Source: Cyanidiococcus yangmingshanensis (taxonomy: Eukaryota; Rhodophyta; Bangiophyceae; Cyanidiales; Cyanidiaceae). From it: a DNA stretch of 64,000 nt. Made by a program: the position numbers and the translations under genes. Shown here in pieces: positions 1 through 10,844 of this stretch; positions within the stretch are counted from its first letter, which is position 1, and every line of letters starts with the position of its first letter. The stretch spans positions 124,001 to 188,000 of the forward strand of contig VWRR01000005.1 of NCBI GenBank assembly GCA_013995675.1, given 5' to 3'. Below the pieces are notes generated by a model. The model saw only the letters and a list, made by a program, of their open reading frames with translations. It had not been told where the DNA came from and did not search any database.

Positions 1-659
1 TAGCGGTGCGGCGTTCGCGACGATCGCCACCTAACCAGGCTTTGGCGTGACGGAGAGTAACGGGCCTGTGATGGTTTCCAAACTCGCACCTGGATTGCGT
101 ACAGTGGCGGGCGTTGGGGGCGGCGATGTCGACTATTCGCTGGGGAGCGCGCCTTTTCATGAGCCTGGTGGCGAACATGTGGGTCATGGTGTCGGTTACA
201 GACCTGGGCGCTCTGGGCCAGAGCGTTCGTGTGCGTCCCTTCCTACAGAGAGATTCTTGGTCATGCGCTCGGTCGGCTTCTTGGATTCTGCTGCAGGCCC
301 TCCGATCGTGATTTGCGTGCTCATTCAGATTTTGGACGCTTCTTCAGACAAGCAAAGCTTGGAATCTATTCGCCATCAGGTGTGCAGGTGTTTGTGTCTT
401 CGCAGATGCATGCGACGACTGCCAGCCAGTGCTCATCGATCCAGAAAAACGACCCTGAAGCGCCTGCTTCCTTGCCGGTAGGAATCATTACTCCCCGGGT
501 AACGGAGATGCAGCGTTCAGTGGCCTAAGTTGTTGGCATCGCTTGCTTCGAGCGCGTTTCCATCCGAGACCCGCTCGGATGGCGAGAGTATCCGCCGAGA
601 GCGCACATCATCTTCTAGTATGGATCCGAAACGAGGCCAGAGAATGTCACCTGCTGGCG
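1..659. other. No supported gene (left edge)
   Basis: Both strands carry only short overlapping open frames with no recognisable domain. The stretch ends at the stop codon of the minus-strand UTP23 gene. A gene truncated by the window edge cannot be excluded. Confidence 0.4.
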
Positions 660-1671
660 TCAACGCTTCTTCTTCGACTTTCGTTGAGAGAGCGGGTTCG
701 CACCGCGTGCTCGCTTTCGTTTGAAAGCGCCGGCAACATTTGTTTTGGCATCCATCCATGGCACCTTACCGTTTTCAGGCAGCCGCCTTCTGCGTCGCGC
801 TTTCGTAGGAGCAATCACCGTGCCAGCCTCGTTGAATGTTTTGCGCGATTCTGGTGCAGGTGTCAAGCGCGTGTTCAGACCGATCGATTCACGCTGCTTG
901 CCTGTATTGTCGTCTCGGAGGATTGCATCGCGACTTGGACGCTGACGTAATGCCTGCTCGGCCTCGCGCGCTGCCTCTAGCTCTGCAGCAGTCGCAGAAA
1001 AATAGCGTTGATCATGGTCGCTAGCTATCTGGAGGCACTCCGCCGAAGGTGGCTCAATTCGCACATGCATACCACCACTGATGACAGTCAGTCGAAGGAG
1101 CATGGTTCCGACGATGGCACCCAGGCGCGTTCGTAAAACATCGTCCGCAGTCGCTACAGCGAAGCGACCTCGCGACCGTGATAACCCCGCCTGTTGAGCA
1201 GCATCCGGACCGCGTTCTACGCAAGCCTCAATGCAACGGCCCTCAGCCTCATCTTGACTATCGCCGTTCGGATGTGATTTCGAGTGTCTACAAGGAACAA
1301 GTTCGAGTTTGCGCGCGAAGCCAACTGGTCCGCCGCCACCAGTCAGGAGTGCGGCGTCGCTCATCAACCGCTCTTTGGGCCACACTGTGCTCCACAGAAC
1401 GAGCTTGATCGTTTCGTTGTAGGAGTTCTTTATCCGCTTCTTTAATTCTCCTCGAAATAGCTTTCATAATGCAGGGAGTCACCATAAGCCGTACTTGGCG
1501 TTGCCCGGAAACCTGCGAGAACAGCACCTCCAGACTCTTGCCCCGACCAAACTCGACCACACTTCGCAAAAAAGAACTGTCAACAATGATCCGAAGTGGT
1601 AACCGGTACCCGAACCGCGCGGCATAAAACTTGAAGAACTTGTCCTGCTTCTTATGTCGTTTCAAACGCAT
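660..1671 (-). CDS. UTP23: UTP23-like rRNA-processing protein, read in two frames
   Basis: This is a PIN-domain protein of the small-subunit processome. By family knowledge UTP23 acts in the nucleolus on 18S rRNA maturation with the snR30 snoRNP. The first part (1671 to about 1340) starts RLKRHKKQDKFFKFY and carries the PIN-like IIVDSSFL segment and a VTPCIMKAI motif. The second part (about 1340 to 660) continues with a Cys/His cluster (VPCRHSK...RCIEAC), the FAVATADD segment and the diagnostic basic tail ANPLSQRKSKKKR. The two halves lie in different frames, with a +1 change between about 1456 and 1310. Dropping the T opposite plus-strand 1341, in the context GAC-T-GGT, joins them smoothly. 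A small intron is possible but I see no convincing GT-AG pair. Family identity is confident from motifs at both ends. Confidence 0.85.
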
Positions 1672-1860
1672 TTTATCGGCAACAAGTCAGCACTACAACA
1701 GGAGACGCGCTCCGAGAACGAGCGTCGCAGACTCGCGCCTGCGGTGGACGACGATTACCCGCAACGCAGTGTACTCCGCTGAGCGGAACGATTCTGGTGC
1801 TTGGTGACGGACGGGAGAGGACAACAACTTGCTGGGAGCAAACTAGTTGACGCTCTGACC

Positions 1861-2719
1861 ATGTCAGAGGAGTCACCGTTGCTTGGTCGTCGTAGTCCAG
1901 GAGATGTTGTCGAACAGGGATCGTTCTCGACGGAACGCCCCTCAGCAGTCTGCAGTACCCAGCAGCGCAGGTCTGGACTACGACTTTGAGGAGGACGATC
2001 TCGAGGCTGGTTCCGGCGATGAGGGCCCTGACGGTCAAGACCAGCACTGGAGAGCGAACATCGAGGTTCCCGTCGAAGTGTCCGGAACGAGCTTGGTTGA
2101 GCGCGCCGCTCAGACCGTGACCGACTTGGTCCTCGGGCAAACAACTCGGAGCGTGGACAGTATCCAGCCGCAACAGACACAGCACAGGGACGTGACGTTC
2201 GATGAAACCGATGAAGAAGCCGGGAAGGAGGGACCAGAGGCCGGAATGAAAAAGAAAAAGAAGGGAAAGAAACGGAAAGAAAAGGACGGAGACGATGGCG
2301 AGACACTCCAGTACGGCGCCATTGAGGCTGTGCCGAAACCCTTCAAGGGCGACGACCTGAAGACCCACATGGCGAACGAGCGTACCTTTTTCAAGTGGCT
2401 TTTCACTGGTTTTCATATTGGTGCAATGGGCACATTCATTCTGAGCTTTTACTCTGATGATAGCGGCCGGCCAGGTACCGGTAAAATTCTGCTCTGTCTG
2501 GCGATTTGGATGGTCGCCTTGGTCTACATCATGTACGGATTGATCAATTTCTACCGCAGGCGGCGAGCGCTTCGCCAGGGCCTCAGCAAGGAGGAATGGG
2601 ACAGTGGTGCTGGGCCCGCCTATGTGGTTGCAGGCCTGGTCCTCGTCATCGGTAGTGTTTTGGTCTATTCGTTGGTCACCGGTCAAGCGCCCCGTCGCTG
2701 GCAACAGACTCAGGGCTAG
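1861..2719 (+). CDS. VTC1-like (DUF202) polyphosphate-chaperone membrane protein
   Basis: The C-terminal half has the VTC1/DUF202 fold: MANERTFFKWL before a first membrane segment, then LCLAIWMVALVYIMYG, then AYVVAGLVLVIGSVLVYSLV, three helices in all. Yeast Vtc1 is a small subunit of the vacuolar polyphosphate polymerase, and red algae store polyphosphate in vacuoles. The N-terminal part is acidic (DYDFEEDD) with a lysine-rich cluster near 2247-2290, unlike the short yeast protein. The start at 1861 (MSEESPLLGRR) lies one frame behind the body. A +1 change near 1951 (GTC-T-GCA) would join them. If the start is instead ATG 1910, no frame change is needed. The downstream gene on this strand is far away, so no operon is implied. 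Confidence 0.75.
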
Positions 2720-3746
2720 CGTGTTCATTCAGTGTAACGGTGCGGAACCTCAGTTGCTATCTCGCGAACAGTGCGAGGCAGGCTTGTTTGGCACCATTGC
2801 CTCGAGAAGCGAATCGTTTGAAGCCATTGCTGGCGACATGCGAGCGCACGCGGCAGCCCAGGGAGTTTGGACAACCTCGATGCCCCTTTTGTTCTCGTGC
2901 TATCGAGAATATTGAGATCGTAGCCAAAGTGCGTCCGGACCCGTCATGCCTTGGATAATCCATGTGTCTGGAAACGAATCTCCGTCATTGAAGGGTTGAT
3001 CGAATCATCGCGTCGAGTCCATGAAGACTCCCTGGGCAGCCGAGTAGCGAGCTCGTAAACATCGTGGGATCCATGAAACTGTGTGGTGGCGCGTCGGAAC
3101 AAGCCAGGTCCCTGTAAAATGAGACAGACTGCAGAATGGCGTTGCCAGACTTTGTCAATTCGGATATCGGCGCTGAATAGTCTTGAAGGTTCAAAAGACA
3201 AGCACCAATCGCCCTGCTGTTCACTACAGCCTGAACTCCCGTTGCGTCTCCGAGGCATCACCGCATTGCATGCAGCCAGCTGATGCTCGCTCCAGCATGA
3301 ACGATGGACGTACGTCCAATTCAGAATGAGACATGCGCTTTACTGAGTCGGCATAATGGAGCTGCGTGGGCCGTGGCCCCGAACTCTAGTGTCGGTGAGA
3401 AAAGCCATGTTGGCTGTCACTAAGAGGGTGCGTTGTTAACTAACCTCCGCATCTTGGCAGCTCAGTAAACAGGGGCATGGAGTGCGTCTCGGCTCAGCGG
3501 ATGATGCTTCTGCCCACACAACGAGGCCAGAAATTTCGTCTTGCTTGCAGCCGCATGAATCAATGCGTGATTCTCTCGCAAACCACTCTTTCTTATCATG
3601 ACCGCCACTCAACGGCAATTTGGGTGTTCTTGGACGTCACCGCAAGGCCCACCGGTGGACCAGCCTGCAATCTCGGTAACCGACGATGACTTGAGTGTAT
3701 CGTAGACACCATCGGATGGGTGACGCGCTCCCCCCGATGACCAAGA
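2720..3746. other. Intergenic; one possible minus-strand ORF
   Basis: The best candidate is a minus-strand open frame at 2944-3261 (105 codons, with a central segment around FSADIRIDKVW). It matches no family I recognise. The rest holds only short frames. I see no repeats or RNA genes here. Confidence 0.3.
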
Positions 3747-4793
3747 CTAGGGCAGCTGGAGAGTTCTCGACACGTGGGCCAGGCGATATCCGTATCTCTT
3801 GGTCCCTCGCGCAGCCTGCGAGACTACGCTTTGTTTCCTCGCCTCGAGCAGCTTTCGCCCGATTGCGTTGTAGATGGTGAGCGTGATCGCCGCCAAGGGA
3901 GCAAGATACATCACGCGTGGCACTGAGCCCTTCATAAGCGTCACCGGCCCCTCTTCCTGGATAATTCGGCGAAATGTTGGCAGTATCCCGCGATACGTGC
4001 CATCAGAGCCCTGCGTCATCAGACGTGTCTTGACAACGTCAACAGGCGTTAACATGAATGCGGCCGCAGCGCCACCAATCGCTGCGAGAACGAGATTTTC
4101 TTGTCTGTTCGGAGCGCGTTTCTGAATCCGTTCAAAGAGACGCGACTCTTGGAGAAAGAACAAGAACGAGAGCGCATTCCAGGGTACATCACGTGAAATC
4201 GTTGCCCAGTAGCCTCGGTAGAGACCCATGAAGCCCTCTTTTTGGAGAATTGAAGGTAGCGCAACGCCGATGTGCGGGTACATATCTGCCTGAATTCGCT
4301 GCTTCAGAACCTCCTGCGGCACGCGGATAAACGAAGCTGCAAACGCTCCACCGGCACCGGATATGAGATCTACGAGTACCTGTCGCCAGGCCTGATGACG
4401 AGATGTCTTTGAACGTTGATCTGAGGGGCCACTCTTTGGGAACAACAGCTCAGTCAGCTTCTGTTTGCACCATTCATAGGCGACGAACTGAACTCCACCG
4501 GCAGGCACCGCGAGTACGACTTGCGGCACGACACCCTTGATAAAGACTCGCGGCGACCAGTCTCGACGCACTCCACGAGCTTGAAGCCGCGTGCGCACCA
4601 CGTCAATCGGGTGGAGCAGCGTCTGAGCGACACCACGAGCAGACGAACCCGCCAGCAGCTTCTCCGTAAATGTCAGTTGAGAGAGCGCGTCCACCCCCGA
4701 GGTTGCTGCTGTTGCCGCACTCGCTGCAACAAGCGCTCCAGCCGGTTTCCTCGAAAGACTCTTCCGTTCCGAAGGCGTCGTTGGGGTTGTCAT
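3747..4793 (-). CDS. Mitochondrial carrier (SLC25), SAM-carrier-like
   Basis: This is a complete three-repeat carrier with the signature in each repeat: LHPIDVVRTRLQ, RVPQEVLKQRIQ and LTPVDVVKTRLM. RVPQEVLKQRIQ followed by KEGFMGLYRGYWATISRDVPW is closest to S-adenosylmethionine carriers (SLC25A26/SAMC), which exchange SAM and SAH across the mitochondrial or plastid inner membrane. ATG 4793 (MTTPTTPSERK) is preferred because the frame upstream of it is poor and the Ala/Ser/Thr-rich N-terminus suits organelle import. The frame is open throughout. Substrate assignment is by motif similarity only. Confidence 0.85.
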   Translation of the reverse strand: MTTPTTPSERKSLSRKPAGALVAASAATAATSGVDALSQLTFTEKLLAGSSARGVAQTLLHPIDVVRTRLQARGVRRDWSPRVFIKGVVPQVVLAVPAGGVQFVAYEWCKQKLTELLFPKSGPSDQRSKTSRHQAWRQVLVDLISGAGGAFAASFIRVPQEVLKQRIQADMYPHIGVALPSILQKEGFMGLYRGYWATISRDVPWNALSFLFFLQESRLFERIQKRAPNRQENLVLAAIGGAAAAFMLTPVDVVKTRLMTQGSDGTYRGILPTFRRIIQEEGPVTLMKGSVPRVMYLAPLAAITLTIYNAIGRKLLEARKQSVVSQAARGTKRYGYRLAHVSRTLQLP

Positions 4794-4887
4794 GGGTATA
4801 CACAAGGCCTCTATGCAACGTTCTAGGTTGGTGCACTGAATTATTCGATCCCTCTGATCGTGCTCAATTCTGTCAATATCCTTCACC

Positions 4888-5256
4888 TTTCAAGACTTTT
4901 CCCAAATATTTTTGTAAATGGAGTAAATTGTTCCTGAATGATTCACGTTTCGTTCCGTTGTCACCACCAGAGGCCGCAAAACCTGCTCAAGCCGCGTCTC
5001 GTTCAGGCCGATGCCAGACAAGTCGCACACGTTGTCCTGCGCGGTCGCTGGACACCGCTGGATCGGATGCCTCGGCGGCGCTCGTCGTCGGCGGCGGCGG
5101 TGGCGCCGATCTCGATAGGAGCAACACGGGGCAGCACGTTGAAGGAATTCCGCCCTTTGCTGGAGGCATTGAATTCGCGATCTGGCCTGCTGGGGAGCGT
5201 ATCCAAAAGAGGTCAGCCTTTAGAGGTCTCGACTCGATGGCGATGGATTGAGCCAT
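4888..5256 (-). CDS. Hypothetical protein, probably in two frames
   Basis: The frame from ATG 5256 (MAQSIAIESRPLK) runs through a proline/alanine-rich middle and loses coding character near 5020. One frame over, a charged C-terminus (GIGLNETRLEQVLRPLVV, ending NIWEKS) continues to a stop at 4888. Skipping the base opposite plus-strand 5016 (GTC-T-GGC) gives one smooth protein of about 120 residues. The gene ends 95 bp upstream of the carrier's start codon on the same strand. I recognise no family, and the join is inferred. Confidence 0.4.
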
Positions 5257-5580
5257 CACGAGGATAGGAATAGTATCAGTGCAGTCAGCGTATACAGGAC
5301 TGGAATGGTGTCCGACCTTTCAGGTATTCCTGAACACGAGTCGCAGCCTGCCGGGCGGTAAGGCAGGTCCATCCCATGATTGGCGCCGTCTCTATTCCTC
5401 GATTCGGTTGTTTCGATCGCTGCTCGGGCTCGCGTGAGCCCAACCAGGAGACTCTGTGACGAATACGACCATGCCCTCTGGGAAACAAAAATTATGGAAA
5501 CAGATCGATCTCTCCTCTCTATTCTGGAATGCTCGGATCCCAGGAATCATTCATGCCTGATGCCACTCTGGCGCTCTCCA

Positions 5581-5877
5581 TCACTGCAGCGAACTCAAAA
5601 GCGAACATGATGGGGCTAGCCCGACGGAGTTCCGCACCCGTTGGGGAAGGAGTGCATCGCTCGACAGCGTCGCATCAACCGCTATGTCTCCGGGGAGAAA
5701 GGCTCGGTCGATTGGCAACAAAGAACGTGTAGACTCCGATCGCTTTCGACCCAATGCCAGACCAGCATTCAAGGTCAATAAGACGAGCCCAGGGGTACCC
5801 CTCTCGGCAGAGAGAGACGAACTCGACTGTATACCAGAATCCACACGGACGCTCAGATCCTCCGAACTGTGCACCAT
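5581..5877 (-). CDS. Hypothetical protein
   Basis: A minus-strand frame from ATG 5877 contains a hydrophobic stretch (TPGLVLLTLNAGLALGR) followed by a Ser/Arg-rich region. A distant resemblance to TMEM242-type small mitochondrial membrane proteins crossed my mind but is not strong enough to call. The C-terminus may continue in other frames to about 5540. The gene would diverge from XPD with about 215 bp between the starts. Confidence 0.3.
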   Translation of the reverse strand: MVHSSEDLSVRVDSGIQSSSSLSAERGTPGLVLLTLNAGLALGRKRSESTRSLLPIDRAFLPGDIAVDATLSSDALLPQRVRNSVGLAPSCSLLSSLQ

Positions 5878-6091
5878 GGGAGTAGATCCGGAGTCTGAAT
5901 TGAGACTGGTCCCATGAACAATCTTTAGGCCCAACGTATCTCTATGGAAAGATGAATACCTATCCGACAAGTTTCATCAGCAAACGACCTTGCGTAGACT
6001 CGCAGAAACACATCTCCGGAGCGCCCCCGGCGACCTCCAGCAACGATCTACTTGTACCTCTAAACAAACCGAGGTTTCGCCGCGCTCACGA

Positions 6092-8442
6092 ATGATCTTC
6101 AACATCGAGAATGTAACAGTCTATTTTCCCTACGACTATCTTTATCCTGAGCAGTATGCTTATATGCGCGAGCTGAAACGAGCACTGGACTCGGATGGAC
6201 ATTGCATCCTGGAGATGCCGACCGGCACTGGCAAGACCGTGACGCTGCTGTCTTTCATCACCTCGTACCAGCTGGCGCGGAGGGAGGTCAGAAAGTTGAT
6301 TTATTGCACACGCACCGTCGGAGAACTGGAAAAAGTACTATCGGAGCTGGAAGTCGTCGTTCAGTACCGTGATGCACAGCTGGAAAAGGCAGGAAAACGG
6401 GAACAGGCGCGGGGCTTGTTGGCGGTCGGTCTCACGACCCGGCGAAACCTGTGCCTGCAGCCCGCTGTCTCTAAAGCAGAAAGTCGTGAAGAAGCGGACT
6501 CGATGTGTCGAGCGCTGACAGCGAGCTGGGTTCGTGAGTCGCACTCTACTGCGATCGATCGCTTCGAAAAGGATCGCGACATAGAAGATCTGCCTGCGAC
6601 GCTGTGCCGCTTCTATGAAGGCTACAGGCGGGAGGGCAACGATGCCATTCTACCCCCGGGAATATACACTCTAGAGAAAATGCTTCAGCTTGGTCGAGAG
6701 CGTGGATGGTGTCCGTATTACACTGTGCGGCACACCATGAACTTCGCGAATGTCATCGTGTACAATTACCAGTACCTGCTGGATCCGAAAATCGCTGGCC
6801 TGATCTCTCGAGAGCTCTCTCGCGAATGCATCGTGGTTTTCGATGAGGCACATAATATCGATAACGTCTGTATTGATGCGCTGAGTGTGACACTGCGACT
6901 GGATGACTTGCGAAGGGCCCAGATGAATGTGATTGGTCTGCGAAACCGAATCGCCGAACTCAGACGGTACGATGAGAAACGACTCCTGGAGGAGTACCAT
7001 CGAATTCTGCGAGGCGTTCGACGACCAGAGGACGTGGATGCGTTTACGCTGGAGGCGTCACCAGTTATACCCGAGGATGTGATGCAGGAGACCATTCCTG
7101 GAAGCATCCGTCGAGGCGAGCATTTTCTCGTTTTCCTGCTTCGCTTCATTAGCTATCTTCGACAGCGCATGCGGGCATCACAGGTGACTCAAGACACACC
7201 GAGGAATTTTTTGCATGCCTTGGTCCCGGCTGTGCAGTTGAATGATGCCAAACCGCTGCGTTTCTGTGCGGATCGGCTAGCATCCCTATTACAGACCCTG
7301 GAGGTGAGCAACGTCAGGGACCATACATCACTCCAAAAGGTTGCTCACTTTGCAACCCTCCTCGGGACGTACACGCACGGCTTCTCGGTCATTATGGAAC
7401 CGTACGATGAGCGAGCACCTCATGTACCAGATCCGGTGTTGCAGCTGAGCTGTCTGGACGCGTCGATCGGCATGCGACCGATTTTCGCTCGTTTCCAGTC
7501 CGTCATTCTGACTTCAGGGACCATCTCGCCGCTCGATCTTTATGCACGTATTCTGGGTTTTCGACCGGCTGTGGCCCACTCGCTGAACATATCGCTGCAT
7601 CGTGAGTCGATCTGCCCGATGGTCATCGCTCGCGGCTCGGACCAGATCGCCATCAGTAGCAAATACGACAGCCGTAGTGACCCGAGCGTCATCCGCAACT
7701 ACGGTGCGCTGCTCATTGAGATTGCAAGCATTGTACCCTGATGGGATCGTCGGCTTTTTCACCAGCTACATCTATTTGGAAAATGTGGTGCAGATGTGGC
7801 ACCAGATGGGTATCATTCAGAAGTTGCTCGAGCACAAGCTTGTGTTCATTGAGACACCGGATATTTTCGAGAGCTCTGTCGCTTTAGAGAATTACCGCCG
7901 AGCATGCGATAGCGGCCGCGGAGCCATTTTTCTCTGTGTCGCTCGGGGGAAAGTTGCAGAGGGAATCGATTTTGACCGTCACTATGGACGATGCGTCGTC
8001 ATCTTGGGGGTCCCGTTCCAATACACAGAGAGTCGGGTTCTGCGAGCTCGACTTGAATTTCTGCGCGAACATTTGCAAATACGGGAAGGAGACTTTCTCA
8101 CATTCGACTGCGATGCGACAAGCAGCTCAATGCATGGGACGTGTCATTCGGTCCAAAATCGATTACGGGCTCATGATTTTGGCGGATCGTCGATACAATC
8201 GAACTCAGAACCGCACCAAGCTTCCGCTTTGGATCCAGAGCCATCTCGATGACGGAAAGGTCGACTTGAGCACGGATATGGCGCTTGGTATAATCCGCGA
8301 GTTTCTTGTACGGATGGCACAACCTCTGGATCGCAACGAGATGATTGGCACGACGCTCCTTCGGGCAGTAGACCTGCAGCCCCTGATAGGCATACGACCC
8401 CTTGAGGAGGCGGCTACGTTCGCACCTGTTGGATCTGTCTGA
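6092..8442 (+). CDS. RAD3: XPD/RAD3 DNA helicase (TFIIH), read in three frames
   Basis: This is the 5'-3' helicase of TFIIH, needed for transcription initiation and nucleotide-excision repair. ATG 6092 ([21 protein letters not shown]) aligns with the family start. Visible are Walker A (MPTGTGKT), the Fe-S cysteines around [22 protein letters not shown] and GWCPYY, the DEAH box (DEAHNID), [11 protein letters not shown] and the motif VI segment [10 protein letters not shown]. Length is normal, about 780 residues. Two +1 changes interrupt it inside invariant sequence. At 7736-7739 ...SIVP is followed by TGA and then DGIVGFF one base on. At 8108-8109 ...FLTFD is followed by AMRQAAQC one base on. 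No intron can fit, since flanking residues are contiguous in the family. An XPD with a disrupted frame would be lethal unless the changes are recoded or are sequence errors. Confidence 0.93.
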
Positions 8443-8664
8443 GCCAGAGATGATGACGGTGCTGAAAACCTTCCCGCTAAGCTGGCATGAATGCCGAGGT
8501 TTGAATGTATCCCAGCGGCATGTCAGTGCGCTCGCGTCTCATATTTGGTAGGGTCGACACTTCCTGCAAGAGACCTTACTTTCCCAGAGTCTTTGCGGCG
8601 CATTTGCATCATGAGCCGAGGCGACGACTTTAATGAAACGGCGAAGACGAATTGTCCTGAATCA

Positions 8665-9617
8665 CTAAAACAGACCAGGCAGCAGTGCAGCGCGTTTTCG
8701 GACGAACCCATCATGCGGATAGCGTTGCTGGAGCCAGCGTTTGCTCTCTCGAGCTGTATGGCTCAGGTTCGTGACCACAAAGAGCAATATCAAGAGCGGA
8801 AGTACCAAACAGTGCCTCGCGCAGTCACCGGTCGCAATTATACCCGCCAAGGCCGTGTAGATAAGCATCTCGGCGACATAGTGCGGACATGTGCTCCAGG
8901 CGAAAGCACCACGCCTGATCACCGCATAGGTTGGCGCTGTTGCCGAAATATCAGCACTGCTTTTCTCACAGCATCTCCTTTTTCGTGGACGACGCACCCG
9001 AGCCAGTTCACCGTGTGTCCAGTACTGCGCCAAACTGGCGAATAGGAACAGCGCTATTGCTGCGAGGCGCCAACCTCCACGAACGACCCGCTGCGCTTGC
9101 TGCTGCAAGTCCGCTCGCAGCAGACCGCTTGTGCAGCGACAGCGCTGACCCCAGGCCCACAGCGTTGGTACAGCGATGTAGAAGGAAGCCCCCGCTAGAC
9201 CGAGTATCAACGGCGTCTGTCGACAGGTAAAAACCTGCACATTAGTAACTTTCAAAGAGGCGACGCAAAACGTGTACCTCGGAACAACACAGCTGCAGTC
9301 CGGTACGCATCAGCGCAGTCGCCTTTTGCTGCCGTCGCTGACACAGACACGGCCTCTACACTCCAGCGTCCTGCAGACCATACCAGTACAGCATTCCAAA
9401 TAGACCCTAGTATATAAAAACTCCTGAACGTGCACGCATGGGAGAGCGACCACTGCGGCCAACTCGAGAACGAAAGCGTCAGTTCTCGATCGTCCTGTTG
9501 CAGCTTTCCATAACGCGTCCAGACGTCCAGACGAGTTCTACAGAACTTGCCCACAACAATCAGTATCGCAACAGTCCAATAACCAACGAGTCCAGCAGCA
9601 AGCAACCGACAGAGCAT
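8665..9617 (-). CDS. Polyprenol reductase (SRD5A3/DFG10 family), read in three frames
   Basis: The family reduces polyprenol to dolichol in the ER for N-glycosylation. The N-terminal part (9617 to about 9317) has a hydrophobic start, WTRYGKL and FRSFYILGSIWNAVLVW. A middle piece in the next frame gives LRRLFESY. The C-terminal part has FAWSTCPHYVAEMLIY and ends RKRAALLPGLF, the conserved NADPH-side signature. Joining the pieces needs two +1 changes, best placed opposite plus-strand 9317 (GAC-T-GCG) and 9244 (TAC-T-AAT, where the zero-frame codon is TAA). Several membrane helices are present. Steroid 5-alpha-reductase relatives are less likely given the FYILGSIWN and PHYLAE-like motifs. Confidence 0.8.
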
Positions 9618-9806
9618 TCAACCGTAATACTCGTTCGGGAGTTTCGTCGTCACCAGGCCGCTGGTGCCCGTTCGCCCGAGGATGGGTTGGGCAAAAGCCG
9701 CGGCACCTCTTCGAGGCGGTGACGCTCTCGCCTTGGAGGTCCTACCTGTTGCGCTGAAAACCGATCTTTTGCTACTTGCCTGCTGGGAAGAGGTCTGATT
9801 CCTGGT

Positions 9807-10559
9807 ATGGAGGGCGAGTACCGTCTTACCCGCTCGTACGCGACCGTTGATGTCACTGCACAAGTGGATAGCTCGGCGATCTTGGAACCGTTCTGCTGTG
9901 TTATGGCTAGGGCACGGATTGGCCCTCGAACACGTGTCGGTGCCCACACGGTCGTCGGAACGGATGTGCAGGTTGGTGCTGACTGTATCATCTATCACCA
10001 TGTGACCTTAATGAACTGTCAGATTGGCGATCGCTGTGTCATCCATAACGGTGTGGCGATAGGTCAGGACGGGTTCGGCTTTGAGGTAGACTCGCAGAGC
10101 GGCCAGGTACGGAAGAAGCCTCAGGAGCTCTATGTGCGTATTGGCCACGAAGTGGAGATAGGCGCCAATACCTGTATTGATCGGGGTAGTTGGCGCGACA
10201 CCTGTATTGAGGATGGGGTGAAAATCGATAATCTCGTTCAGATTGGCCATAATGTGCATATTGGGGCGAACTCGTTTATTTGCGGCCAGGCAGGCGTAGC
10301 TGGTAGTACCCAGATCGGGCGTTATTGTCGTTTTGGTGGGCGTAGTGGCGCTTTAGATCATATCGAGGTTGGTGATCATGTTGACGTTGCCGCGAATAGC
10401 GTGTTGACACGTAGTGTACCTGCTCGAGGGGTGTATGCAGGTTTTCCTGCCATGCCAATACGGGACTGGCGGATGTTGCAAGTTGCGCTCCGTCGACTAG
10501 GTCGATCAAACCGACGACGACGCACTGATGACTCGGCCGAAGCAGAGTCGAGTGAGTAG
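9807..10559 (+). CDS. lpxD: LpxD-type UDP-3-O-acyl-glucosamine N-acyltransferase
   Basis: A left-handed beta-helix of hexapeptide repeats fills residues 20-200, with the LpxD-specific segments IGQDGFGFE and IGANTCIDRGSWRDTCI, and IDNLVQIGHNVHIG. In bacteria LpxD adds the second acyl chain of lipid A. Plants keep LpxA-D homologues in mitochondria, so a lipid-A-like product is plausible here. The protein lacks the small N-terminal uridine-binding domain in full (about 250 residues instead of about 340), as some plant copies do. The C-terminus is Arg-rich. The frame is open throughout, and an upstream targeting extension was not identified. Confidence 0.88.
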   Translation: MEGEYRLTRSYATVDVTAQVDSSAILEPFCCVMARARIGPRTRVGAHTVVGTDVQVGADCIIYHHVTLMNCQIGDRCVIHNGVAIGQDGFGFEVDSQSGQVRKKPQELYVRIGHEVEIGANTCIDRGSWRDTCIEDGVKIDNLVQIGHNVHIGANSFICGQAGVAGSTQIGRYCRFGGRSGALDHIEVGDHVDVAANSVLTRSVPARGVYAGFPAMPIRDWRMLQVALRRLGRSNRRRRTDDSAEAESSE

Positions 10560-10844
10560 TGCACCACTTGCGAGGGTGGCGCCGCGCATGGAGTTGTTTC
10601 ATCGGAGAGACGAGGTTCAGGTCCGGGTTGGCTGTCTCGAAGGAGACAGCGCTGGCGTCAATATTGGACTGCGATGACTCGCCTTTCTGCTGCAGCAACA
10701 CGAGTCGGGGCTCGAGACGCTTTGTTCGGGTGAATCGCATGGAAACATCGAGCGATGGCATTCGCAGCAATACCTTTCACAATGAGCAGCGAGTGGTCAA
10801 GACGACCCTTCAAGAGTCTCGATAAACGTGGGCGGGGATATCTT

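Noticed and set aside
1290-1460. Intron in UTP23 explaining the frame switch
   Set aside because: No convincing GT...AG pair with a plausible length was found, and other genes show the same +1 switch with no room for an intron. Not fully excluded here.
10008-10259. Minus-strand open frame inside lpxD
   Set aside because: Antisense shadow of hexapeptide-repeat codons; no independent start or domain.
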